This document shows, one piece after another, positions 25,279 to 32,528 of a stretch of DNA of 32,884 nt. The translations under genes were made by a program, and so were the position numbers. Within the stretch, counting starts at the first letter, position 1; every line of letters starts with the position of its first letter. This DNA comes from JAANXG01 sp049583715 (lineage in GTDB: Bacteria > Pseudomonadota > Gammaproteobacteria > Arenicellales > JAANXG01), in the NCBI GenBank assembly GCA_049583715.1, contig JBAUWJ010000085.1, positions 1 to 32,884 of the forward strand, in the 5' to 3' direction. Under the pieces are notes generated by a model, which was not told the origin of the DNA, made no database searches, and saw only the letters and a list, made by a program, of their open reading frames with translations.

Positions 25279-26286
25279 TTGACCCACGTGCTTGGACAAG
25301 GCAATCGGCGACTGTGGCTGGCGGGATATTTCCTCGCCGGCTCCGCCGCCGGCGCCTGCTTGATATACACCCTCGCCAGGGATTTCGGGTCGATGGCGAG
25401 CATCGACACCATCATCCGTGCCGCTCCGGTAGCGGTGGTCACCGTTTTCTATTTTCTGGTTCCGCTCGGTGCGGCTACGCAGTCGTGGCGGTTGTTGTTT
25501 CCGCAGGCTGAGGTGCCGGGGTTCCGGTCCTCCGCGCGCCTGACCTGGATTGGTCTCAGCGTGAACTGGCTGCTGCCAGTGGCGCTTGTGGGCGGTGAGC
25601 TCGTGAGGTTTCGTCTCGCGCTCCGGCAGGTGAGCCGGGTGGAGAACCTCGTGGCGAGCCTGGTGGGCGACAAGACCATACAGGTCGCCACGCAGGCGTT
25701 GTACGCATTGCTGGGGTTGTCCGTCCTGGCATGGGCGGGCAAGCATGTAAGCGGGAGCGCGGGGGACGCGGCGGGCTTCGTGCTGTTCTGCGCCGTAGTT
25801 TATCTGTTCTACCGCTTCCAGCGCACGGGGATGTTCTCGGGCCTCGCCAGGCGCCTCGGTGCTTTCGTTCGAAGGCGCGAGCCCATACAGATCAAGGCCG
25901 GTCTCGTCGACGCGGCGATCGACGGCATGTACCAGCGCGGCGCGCGCTGGTGGGGCGCTGTGGCATGGAGGCTGTGCTTTCGCGTCCTGCTCGCCGCGGA
26001 AGTCGCTCTGGTGCTCTGGTGGCTGGGGAATTCGCTGGTGGTTCTCCACATCCTTGCTCTGGAAAGCATCGCGCAGGCTTCCCGAGTCGCCGCCATGCTG
26101 ATTCCGGCGGCGCTCGGCGCCCAGGAAACTGCCATCATGGCGGCGGGCCTGATTCTCGGATATCCGGCCGAATCGCTGATCGCGGTGGCGGTGGTGAAGC
26201 GGGTCCGGGAGCTGGTCGTGGGTGGAGCCGGGCTGGTGATCTGGCAGACTCACGAGGTGCGGGCGCTGCTCGGGAACAGGAGCTGA
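25279..26286 (+). CDS. LPG-synthase-TM/HpnL-like membrane protein
   Basis: This is an integral membrane protein of about 335 residues with roughly seven or eight hydrophobic segments. It belongs to the lysylphosphatidylglycerol synthase transmembrane (UPF0104) family. The blocks WIGLSVNWLLPVALVGGELV, then RFRLALRQVS, LVASLVGDKTIQ and the late RVAAMLIPAALGAQETAI match the family, and the last resembles HpnL proteins tied to hopanoid biology. No catalytic synthase domain follows, so it is not an MprF enzyme. The start is uncertain: the frame opens at a TTG (25279), with a GTG at 25288. Transcription probably starts in the 140-base gap divergent from ettA. A terminator overlaps its stop codon. 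Confidence 0.75.
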   Translation: MTHVLGQGNRRLWLAGYFLAGSAAGACLIYTLARDFGSMASIDTIIRAAPVAVVTVFYFLVPLGAATQSWRLLFPQAEVPGFRSSARLTWIGLSVNWLLPVALVGGELVRFRLALRQVSRVENLVASLVGDKTIQVATQALYALLGLSVLAWAGKHVSGSAGDAAGFVLFCAVVYLFYRFQRTGMFSGLARRLGAFVRRREPIQIKAGLVDAAIDGMYQRGARWWGAVAWRLCFRVLLAAEVALVLWWLGNSLVVLHILALESIAQASRVAAMLIPAALGAQETAIMAAGLILGYPAESLIAVAVVKRVRELVVGGAGLVIWQTHEVRALLGNRS

Positions 26287-26314
26287 CTTCCCGGGCGCTG
26301 GTCAGCTCTTCTTT
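26280..26314 (+). terminator. Rho-independent terminator
   Basis: An 8-base perfect stem GAGCTGAC (26280-26287) and GTCAGCTC (26301-26308) encloses a 13-base loop and is followed by TTCTTT. The stop codon of the membrane protein is inside the stem. It lies between two convergent genes. Confidence 0.65.
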
Positions 26315-26316
26315 CG

Positions 26317-27027
26317 TCAGTCGCCGCCGCTGTCGGTGCTGTCGCCGCCCGTGCCGCTGTCGTTGCCGTTCGTCAGCGTCGCGTCGCCAGAAGTGTCGGT
26401 TTGGCCACCCCCGCTACTCGAGCCGCCGATACCACTGGTGTCCTCGGTGGTGTTGTCCACCGCGCCGCGGCCGTCCGTGCTTTGACCCGTGCTGTCCGCA
26501 TTGTCCTGGGTAGAGGACGTGCCGTCCTCGATCTCGACACCTCCGGCGGACGCGTGCCCTTGGGAGGCGTAGAGGACGATGTTGTGGACGCGGACACGGG
26601 ACCCCGTTGGGACCTGGCCGATCGCCAGGTCTATCGACTGGTCACCCTTTGGCACGAACGTGAGCACGAAGTTGGCGCTGGGCACGACGTTCGCCAGGGT
26701 GAAGCCGCCCGTGGCGTCGGTCGTCGTTTCCCGCCCGCCGCCGGTCACGCGAATGCCGGCGAGAGAGCCGGACTGGGCGTTGGCCACCTTAGTCAGCAGA
26801 CTGCTTACGGCTGCGACCATCTTGCCGGTGACGGTCCGACTACGTGGTTCATCGGCCCGTGCGATGATCTGGGATACGTTTCCTGCGACGGTGGTGATGC
26901 CCGTGCCGCCGATCCCTGAGCCGCCTGCTCCTGCCGTATCGGTGCCGCCGCCGCATGACGTCAGCGCAAGTGCCAACATCAACGACAGCGCGGCTTTGCG
27001 AAGCAGTGAGCTTGTATTCACGAGCAC
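26317..27027 (-). CDS. Lipoprotein with repeat-like Ser/Gly/Asp tail (lipoprotein A)
   Basis: This 236-residue lipoprotein has a signal peptide (SSLLRKAALSLMLALALTSC) whose lipobox is LTSC, followed by a GGG spacer. At about 88-135 a small beta-sandwich, of the kind called carboxypeptidase-regulatory-like, shows AGIRVTGGGRETTTDATGGF and TLANVVPSANFVLTF. The final 70 residues are low-complexity Asp/Ser/Gly/Thr/Asn. It is similar in architecture to the lipoprotein at 28181 and may be its paralog. Function is unknown; a cell-surface or binding role is a guess. The GTG at 27027 is chosen because it follows a divergent promoter by about 25 bases. It shares a palindrome with the DUF6502 gene upstream. 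Confidence 0.75.
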   Translation of the reverse strand: MLVNTSSLLRKAALSLMLALALTSCGGGTDTAGAGGSGIGGTGITTVAGNVSQIIARADEPRSRTVTGKMVAAVSSLLTKVANAQSGSLAGIRVTGGGRETTTDATGGFTLANVVPSANFVLTFVPKGDQSIDLAIGQVPTGSRVRVHNIVLYASQGHASAGGVEIEDGTSSTQDNADSTGQSTDGRGAVDNTTEDTSGIGGSSSGGGQTDTSGDATLTNGNDSGTGGDSTDSGGD

Positions 27028-27059
27028 GTGGTCGTCTGTAAGTTACCGGGGGCGCAGCG

Positions 27060-27095
27060 AACATATGTGGGATGGATTCCCACGTCAAGTATAAT
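27060..27095. promoter_or_regulatory. Divergent promoters around a GTGGGA-N5-TCCCAC palindrome
   Basis: On the minus strand TTGACG (27083-27088), a 17-base spacer and TATGTT (27060-27065) form a promoter for lipoprotein A. On the plus strand TATAAT (27090-27095) is a perfect -10 box for the DUF6502 gene, with no good -35. The palindrome GTGGGATGGATTCCCAC (27067-27083) fills the minus-strand spacer and covers the plus-strand -35 position. A protein bound there would block both promoters. Confidence 0.65.
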
Positions 27096-27135
27096 GGGCG
27101 CTTGTTCAGACTACGTGTAGCGAACACCCGATTCG

Positions 27136-27999
27136 GTGCCTAAATCCGACTCCAGGACGAAAGACCCGCCCAATCAGGCCGCGCTGACACCAGCCGTGGC
27201 GCGAATTCTGCGACCGCTGGTGGGCCTGCTCATGGAGCACGGCCTCACATTTCAGTGGCTCATGGGGCTGCTCAAGCCCGTGTTCGTCGACGTGGCGCAG
27301 AGGGAGTTCCCGCTTCCGGACAAGCGTCAGACTGACAGTCGCATCACACTTCTGACCGGTGTGCACCGCAAGGACGTGCGTCGCCTGCGGGAAGCCTCCC
27401 GCATGGAAAGCGAGGAGCCGCCGGCCAGCGTGTACCTCGGGGCTTACCTCGTTGCAATCTGGACCAGCGACGAGAGGTACCTGGACAAGCGGGGGCGTCC
27501 GAAGGCCCTGAGTCGGCTCCCGCGGGATAACGAACCCAGCTTCGAAGAGCTGGTCACGGGTGTCAGCACGGACATCCGGCCCCGGGCTGTGCTCGACGAG
27601 TGGCTCCGGCTTGGCGCGGTGGAAGTCGACGACGATGATCGCGTGCGACTGAAAACCGAGGCATTCGTTCCCTCCAAAGGCTTCGAGGAGAAGGTCTACT
27701 ACCTGGGCCGGAACGTCCACGACCATCTGGCTGCGGCCCGCCACAACGTCCATGGCGGTGAACCCCCGATGCTGGAGCGCAGCGTCTACTACGAGAACCT
27801 TTCTCCTGAGTCGGTGCACGAGTTGGAGGAGCTGGCTCGCCTCGAGGGCATGAAGACGCTGCAAATTCTCAACCGTCGGGCTCGCGAGCTCCAGGGGCGG
27901 GACAAGAGAAAGACGAAGGCGCGCGCCAGGGATCGAATCAATTTCGGACTGTACTTCTATCACGAGACAGAAGAGTCCGAGCCACACGATCTGCGCTAG
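27136..27999 (+). CDS. DUF6502 family protein, possible regulator
   Basis: This 287-residue soluble protein matches my memory of the DUF6502 family. The N-terminal block LMEHGLTFQWLMGLLKPVFV leads into a helix-turn-helix-like segment, KRQTDSRITLLTGVHRKDVR (about 64-83). Its order, turn and basic recognition-like helix resemble DNA-binding winged helices. The middle block PSFEELVTGVSTDIRPRAVL and the C-terminal ERSVYYENLSPESV are also family features. Biochemistry is unknown. The C-terminus is basic (RDKRKTKARARDR). It lies between two lipoproteins whose upstream sites share a palindrome, which fits a local regulator but is not proof. The GTG start follows the -10 box by about 40 bases with no strong SD. 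A terminator-like hairpin follows at 28024. Confidence 0.8.
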   Translation: MPKSDSRTKDPPNQAALTPAVARILRPLVGLLMEHGLTFQWLMGLLKPVFVDVAQREFPLPDKRQTDSRITLLTGVHRKDVRRLREASRMESEEPPASVYLGAYLVAIWTSDERYLDKRGRPKALSRLPRDNEPSFEELVTGVSTDIRPRAVLDEWLRLGAVEVDDDDRVRLKTEAFVPSKGFEEKVYYLGRNVHDHLAAARHNVHGGEPPMLERSVYYENLSPESVHELEELARLEGMKTLQILNRRARELQGRDKRKTKARARDRINFGLYFYHETEESEPHDLR

Positions 28000-28023
28000 C
28001 TTCGGATACCCGAGGATGCCGGC

Positions 28024-28047
28024 GCCCGTGCGTCGGGCTCCTTCTTT
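28024..28047 (+). terminator. Probable terminator after the DUF6502 gene
   Basis: The stem GCCCG (28024-28028) pairs with CGGGC (28034-28038) around TGCGT and is followed by TCCTTCTTT. The stem is short, so this is moderate evidence. It is 24 bases beyond the DUF6502 stop and separates it from the second palindrome. Confidence 0.45.
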
Positions 28048-28101
28048 CGCCCATCGGTTCCGTTTGGCACCGCCCGGCAACAGCCGCTAAACTTTCAATA
28101 T

Positions 28102-28118
28102 GTGGGAAAATTTCCCAC
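28102..28118. promoter_or_regulatory. Second GTGGGA-N5-TCCCAC palindrome
   Basis: GTGGGAAAATTTCCCAC is a perfect 17-base palindrome with the same half-sites and spacing as 27067-27083. Both copies sit in a shared frame: ATAT immediately before, and AATGGGCG 5 bases (here) or 10 bases (there) after. This copy is 62 bases before the ATG of lipoprotein B. No strong -10/-35 pair was identified here. Confidence 0.65.
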
Positions 28119-28180
28119 TTAACAATGGGCGGCCAATACCAGGGTCGACCCGGTTTTTCGCATGAATTGAGGTCACCAAT

Positions 28181-28912
28181 ATGAGCACAATAATCAAGGC
28201 GCGCCTGATTCTCCTGCTCGCTGCGTCGATGGTCCTGGTCACGAATCTGACGGCGTGCGGCGGAGGCGGCAGCTCGGTCGGTGCCGGCGGCGGGTCGGGG
28301 GGTACCATCGTCGGCACGGTCGCCGGCGGGCTGGCTGCGGCACGGCCGGCCGACGCCGAACCCTTGCTGGTTGCGCTGGCGTCCGTTGTCGTGAAGCAGG
28401 CACGGGCGGCGGATCTCGCCGGCGTAACTGTCGATCTGCTGGATAGCAGCAGCGCGGTGGTGGCGACGACCACCACCGATAGCGGCGGCAACTTCATGTT
28501 CACCGGCCTCGCCCCGGGAAGCTACACGATACGCCTGTCACAATCAGGCTCGGTGCTCGGAGTAACGCCCCCGGTGCAGGTCGACGGGACGACCAACACC
28601 AACATCAAGGTGACGCTGAGCGGAAACACCGCATCGGTGGAAGTGGAGGGCGAAGCCAGCCAGATCTCCGGGGAAGTCCAGAACCCGACGACGGACAACA
28701 GCGGCACGAGTCAGGACAGCTCGGGCACCAACAACACCGCCGAAGACACCAGCACCGAGGACAATGGCACCGAAGACAGCACCGATACCACCGGGGACGA
28801 CAGCTCTGAAGGACAGAATTCCGGTACCGGCCAGCAAAGCAACGATCAGCAAAGCAACGATCAGCAAAGCAACGATCAGCAAAATGGGGACGGGAGCGGA
28901 AGCGACAGCTGA
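28181..28912 (+). CDS. Lipoprotein with carboxypeptidase-regulatory-like domain (lipoprotein B)
   Basis: This 243-residue lipoprotein has a signal peptide (ARLILLLAASMVLVTNLTAC) with lipobox LTAC and a GGGG spacer. A carboxypeptidase-regulatory-like fold spans about 85-155: AGVTVDLLDSSSAVVATTTT followed by DSGGNFMFTGLAPGSYTIRL. From about 160 on, the chain is Asp/Ser/Thr/Asn/Gln/Gly-rich and ends in QSNDQ repeats. GAGGT lies 7 bases before the ATG. It shares its layout (lipobox, Gly linker, small beta domain, acidic low-complexity tail) with lipoprotein A. Function is unknown. The downstream hairpin at 28966 probably ends its transcript. Confidence 0.8.
   Translation: MSTIIKARLILLLAASMVLVTNLTACGGGGSSVGAGGGSGGTIVGTVAGGLAAARPADAEPLLVALASVVVKQARAADLAGVTVDLLDSSSAVVATTTTDSGGNFMFTGLAPGSYTIRLSQSGSVLGVTPPVQVDGTTNTNIKVTLSGNTASVEVEGEASQISGEVQNPTTDNSGTSQDSSGTNNTAEDTSTEDNGTEDSTDTTGDDSSEGQNSGTGQQSNDQQSNDQQSNDQQNGDGSGSDS
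28832..28876 (+). repeat. 15-base tandem repeat coding QSNDQ
   Basis: CAGCAAAGCAACGAT occurs three times in a row and is followed by a partial fourth copy (CAGCAAAA). Copies are identical at the base level, which suggests recent expansion by slippage. It lies in frame within the C-terminal tail of lipoprotein B, so copy number changes would lengthen the tail without frameshift. Confidence 0.9.
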
Positions 28913-28965
28913 TCCCCTGACGTCAGTAAGGATTAACCACCTCCACCCTTGATGGACCGAAACGG

Positions 28966-28995
28966 CGGCCGGCCCCGGGAAATGGGCGCCGGCCG
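28966..28995. terminator. Hairpin between convergent genes
   Basis: CGGCCGGC (28966-28973) pairs with GCCGGCCG (28988-28995), and inner CCC/GGG pairs extend the stem. It lies between lipoprotein B and the epimerase, which converge. There is no clear T-run on either strand, so it may be a bidirectional or factor-assisted terminator. Confidence 0.45.
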
Positions 28996-29049
28996 TTCGC
29001 CATCTCCTTAGGGTCGCTTCGCCGTCCCCCGGTGCCATCGCGGCCCGGG

Positions 29050-30039
29050 TCAAATCAATCCACGCTGCTGGTAGTCCGCGATGGCGTCCCGCAGGGTCTC
29101 TTCCAGGGGCCGTGGTGTCCAGCCGAGTTGCTGTCGTGTCCGGGAGTTGTCGAACCTGACCGGGACGCCGGCGAGACGTACGCCGGCCAGCGGCGCCACC
29201 GGGGGCCGGCGGGTGACCCAGTCGGAGAGGAGCTCGCTGACTATGCCGACGACGAGGGCGGCGTGGTAGGGAAAGCGCGGCCTCACCAGTGCGCGTCCGC
29301 TGATCTCGCCGAGTTGCTTGATCAGCCGGCTCAGATCGACGTCGTGGGCGCCGAGGATGTAGCGCTGTCCGGGCTGTCCTGATTCGGCGGCGAGCCAGTG
29401 GGCGTACGCGATGTCCCGGGCGTCGGCGACGTTCAAGGTGCTCTCGAGATAGGCGGGGTAGGCACCGTTCAGGAAGCCGACCATCATGCGCGTCGGGGGC
29501 GTGATCCAATGGTCACCGGGACCGGCCGGCACCGTGGGGTTGACGATGATGACGCGCTGCCCCTGGTCGGTGGCGAGCCACGCCTCCTGCTCGGCCAGGT
29601 ACTTACCGCGGCAGTAGGCACCGGCCATCTCCCGAGGCGTCCAGCGGGTGAACTCGTTGACCATCTGGGGCTTGCGCCCGCGGCCCATGGCGATCAACAC
29701 GGACTCGGTCGATGTGTGCACCACCGTCTCGACCTTCGAGCGACGGGCGGCTTCCAGGACGTTGCGTGTGCCGTCGCGGTTCACGCTCAGAAACGCCCGC
29801 TTGTCGCGACCCCATAGTCCAGACAGGGCGGCCAGATGAAAGACGCGCCGGCAGTCAGTGACGGCTTGCTTCACTTCATGTGCGCTGGTGATGGAGCCCT
29901 GCCGATACTCGACGTCGTCGATGGCGCCGTTGGGTGTCCTGAGGTCCAGCACCCGCACCGCCTCCCCCCGGTCCCTCAGCAGCCGAACCAGGTGCGCGCC
30001 GATGAACCCGCAGCCTCCCGTGACCAGATTCAGCGCCAT
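29050..30039 (-). CDS. NAD-dependent epimerase/3-beta-HSD-like dehydrogenase
   Basis: This 329-residue protein is an extended short-chain dehydrogenase. The Rossmann loop is TGGCGFIGAHLV (TGxxGxxG, about 7-18). The catalytic Ser is in VVHTSTESVL, and the Tyr/Lys pair is in AYCRGKYLAE (YxxxK). SVNRDGTRNVLEAAR is typical of 3-beta-hydroxysteroid dehydrogenase and HpnA-like sugar epimerases. A substrate cannot be read; a sugar, a sterol-like lipid or a hopanoid-associated sugar are options. The sulfotransferase starts 88 bases away on the other strand, so the two share a divergent promoter region and perhaps a pathway. Confidence 0.8.
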   Translation of the reverse strand: MALNLVTGGCGFIGAHLVRLLRDRGEAVRVLDLRTPNGAIDDVEYRQGSITSAHEVKQAVTDCRRVFHLAALSGLWGRDKRAFLSVNRDGTRNVLEAARRSKVETVVHTSTESVLIAMGRGRKPQMVNEFTRWTPREMAGAYCRGKYLAEQEAWLATDQGQRVIIVNPTVPAGPGDHWITPPTRMMVGFLNGAYPAYLESTLNVADARDIAYAHWLAAESGQPGQRYILGAHDVDLSRLIKQLGEISGRALVRPRFPYHAALVVGIVSELLSDWVTRRPPVAPLAGVRLAGVPVRFDNSRTRQQLGWTPRPLEETLRDAIADYQQRGLI

Positions 30040-30127
30040 GGCATACCCATCGAAAAGATTTTAGTTCAAACTCGCGCTTCGCCTTCCATTCGAAGACTCG
30101 AACGTTTTCCTACCCGGATCGACCGAC

Positions 30128-31252
30128 GTGCAGCAGCACCCGCCGACGCCAAGCTGGAACCATCCCTTGTTCGGCGCGGACGTGCCCACCCTGATCAGAG
30201 CCCTGGTCTCCAGCGGAGGCCTGCCGGCCGGGGTCTGGCCTCTTGCCGGAGCGCTGCTCCTGTCCGGACTGTTGCGCACCCCGATCTCCTGGGTGGAGCG
30301 CACCCGGGTTGCCGCAACGCTGCGCGGCGCGCCCCGGCCCCGCGCCCCGGTCTTCATCGTGGGCCACTGGCGGAGCGGGACGACGCACCTGTTCAACCTG
30401 ATGAGCCGTGACCCGCGCTTCGCCTGGGCCGGTCCTTTCCAGGCGGGTATGCCATGGGACTTCCTGCTCCTCGGCAGAGTTCTCCGGCCATTGATCCGGC
30501 ACGCGCTGCCTCGGCACCGGTTCATAGACGCCGTCCCGGTCCGTCCCGATTCTCCGCAGGAGGACGAGATCGCGCTGGCGTCGATGCAGAACCTGTCCTA
30601 CTACCACGGCATCTACTTCCCCCGCCGCTTCGCACTGCGATTCCGGCAGGGGATATTCCTGGAAGGCGTCGCGCCGCGGGAGATTGCCCGCTGGCGGCGC
30701 CGCTTCGAGCACTACAATCGCAAGTGCCTGCTGGGCCATTCGGACGGCACGCTGCTGGTCAAGAATCCAGTTTACACGGGCCGGGTTGCCGAAATACGAC
30801 GAGTGTGGCCGGACGCCCGCTTCGTTCACATCCATCGCAACCCTTACGAGGTCTTCGAGTCGACGCGGAAATTCTATCGCGCTTTGCTGCCCCGGTTCGC
30901 GCTGCAGGCATTCGACGATGAAACCGTGGAAGACTTGATCCTGGAGGCCTATCCGAGAATGGTCGACAAGCTGTATAAGGACGCCCGGAAGCTCGAACCA
31001 GGCCGGTTCGCGGAGCTGCGCTTCGAAGACCTGGAACGCGATCCGCTGGTGCAGCTCGAGCAGGTGTACGGCGCCCTGGCGATTCCCGGCTTTGCCGGGG
31101 TCGGTCGCCGGTTCCGGGAATACCTGGACTCGATTTCGGACTACCGGAAGAACACCCACGTGCTCAGCGACGACGTCGTCGCGCGAGTGGACCGGCATTG
31201 GGGCGGGCTGGTTCGAAGGTGGGGATACGGCCGCCCGCGGACCCAAAGCTGA
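30128..31252 (+). CDS. PAPS-dependent sulfotransferase family protein
   Basis: This 374-residue protein would transfer sulfate from PAPS to an acceptor. The 5'-phosphosulfate loop is VGHWRSGTTHLFNLMSRDP (about 80-98). The 3'-phosphate-binding motif is VHIHRNPYEVFES, with its Arg and Ser. A third family segment, RFAELRFEDLERDPL, contains the conserved Tyr/Phe-Glu-Asp-Leu region. This is the Sulfotransfer_3 type, longer at its N-terminus than animal cytosolic enzymes; a hydrophobic stretch at about 35-50 might allow membrane contact. The acceptor is unknown. The GTG at 30128 is the first start in frame. The MFS gene starts 4 bases after its stop, so the two are co-translated. Confidence 0.85.
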   Translation: MQQHPPTPSWNHPLFGADVPTLIRALVSSGGLPAGVWPLAGALLLSGLLRTPISWVERTRVAATLRGAPRPRAPVFIVGHWRSGTTHLFNLMSRDPRFAWAGPFQAGMPWDFLLLGRVLRPLIRHALPRHRFIDAVPVRPDSPQEDEIALASMQNLSYYHGIYFPRRFALRFRQGIFLEGVAPREIARWRRRFEHYNRKCLLGHSDGTLLVKNPVYTGRVAEIRRVWPDARFVHIHRNPYEVFESTRKFYRALLPRFALQAFDDETVEDLILEAYPRMVDKLYKDARKLEPGRFAELRFEDLERDPLVQLEQVYGALAIPGFAGVGRRFREYLDSISDYRKNTHVLSDDVVARVDRHWGGLVRRWGYGRPRTQS

Positions 31253-31256
31253 TTCC

Positions 31257-32528
31257 ATGCTGGATACCTTCAAGAACGTCGCCTCGCTGCTGCTCGGCTA
31301 CGCGCTGCTGATCCTGGCCAACGCGCTGTTCAATACGCTCCTCGGCATCCGCATGGAGCTGGAATCCTTCGGCGCAACCGTCACCGGCTTCGTCATGAGC
31401 GCGTATTACCTCGGCCTGCTGATCGGCGCTCGCTACGTGTCGAGGGCCATCTCCCGGGTCGGCCACATCCGCTGCTTCGGTTTGTTCGCCACCATCATAT
31501 CCATCGTTGCGCTGATCCATATTCTGTGGGTGAACCCCTGGGTCTGGGGACTCATGCGGGTCACGTCGGGATTCTGCATGGCGGGGATGATCACCATTAC
31601 CGAAAGCTGGCTGAACGCGCGCACCGACAATCAACACCGGGGACAGGTGCTGTCCTGGTACATGATCACCAACTACGGCGCCGCGGGGCTGGGGCAGTTC
31701 CTGCTGCCGCTGGCGGATCCGGGCCAGTTCGTGCTGTTCTGCCTGACGTCGATCCTGTTCTCCGCGGCGCTGGTGCCCGTGATGATCACCCGCGCCAGCG
31801 CCCCCAAGCCGTCACCGCCGGCGAGGGGATCCATCGGCTATCTCTATCGCGTCGCGCCGCTCGCCTGCATCGCGACCATCGGCTCCGGCATCATGAATTC
31901 GAACTTCTACAGCCTGGCGCCGGTATTCACGCAGCGTATCGGCATGAGCCTGAACGAGACGTCGGTGTTCATGGCCGTGTCGGTGCTGAGCGGAATGGCC
32001 CTGCAATGGCCGATCGGGCGGCTCTCGGATCGGATAGGGAGGCCCAAGGTGCTGGCGGGCGTCACCGCCGTGACCGCCACGGCCTGCTTCTGCATCGCGT
32101 TCCTGTCGGGTACGGTCGGGGCATGGATCTTCCTGATCGCTGCCGGTTATGGGGGCGCGGTGTTCACCGTCTACTCCGTCGCCGCGTCGCAGGCCAATGA
32201 CATGAGCGATCCGGAGAACCTCGTGCTGGTCGCCGGGTCCCTGCTCACCGCGTTCGGGATCGGCGCGATCGCCGGGCCCGTGATCGGCGGCGTGGTCATG
32301 AGGACCATCGGTCCCGGCGGCCTGTTCGGTCTCAACGGGGTCATCGCCGCATTGGTCGCCTTGTACGCGATCACGAGATCGAGTGCGCTGCGCCGCTCCC
32401 GGGTATTGCGGCGTTTCCTGCCGGCGCCGGGGACGCAGTTCACCTCGGGGCTGCTGTATCGCCGCGTCCGGGACCAGATCGATCGGGACCGGCGCCGCTA
32501 CGGCCAGTATTCCGGGCGCCGCTTCTGA
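31257..32528 (+). CDS. MFS transporter (YcaD-like)
   Basis: This 423-residue inner-membrane transporter has about 12 hydrophobic helices in two halves. The MFS loop 8-9 motif GRLSDRIGRPKVL is intact, and the motif TITESWLNARTDNQHRGQVL in helix 4-5 is the hallmark of the YcaD subgroup. It begins FKNVASLLLGYALLILANAL. The C-terminal tail (RRVRDQIDRDRRRYGQYSGR) is basic and likely cytosolic. The substrate is unknown. It is 4 bases downstream of the sulfotransferase, so it might export the sulfated product or import a precursor, though this is only inference. Confidence 0.88.
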   Translation: MLDTFKNVASLLLGYALLILANALFNTLLGIRMELESFGATVTGFVMSAYYLGLLIGARYVSRAISRVGHIRCFGLFATIISIVALIHILWVNPWVWGLMRVTSGFCMAGMITITESWLNARTDNQHRGQVLSWYMITNYGAAGLGQFLLPLADPGQFVLFCLTSILFSAALVPVMITRASAPKPSPPARGSIGYLYRVAPLACIATIGSGIMNSNFYSLAPVFTQRIGMSLNETSVFMAVSVLSGMALQWPIGRLSDRIGRPKVLAGVTAVTATACFCIAFLSGTVGAWIFLIAAGYGGAVFTVYSVAASQANDMSDPENLVLVAGSLLTAFGIGAIAGPVIGGVVMRTIGPGGLFGLNGVIAALVALYAITRSSALRRSRVLRRFLPAPGTQFTSGLLYRRVRDQIDRDRRRYGQYSGRRF

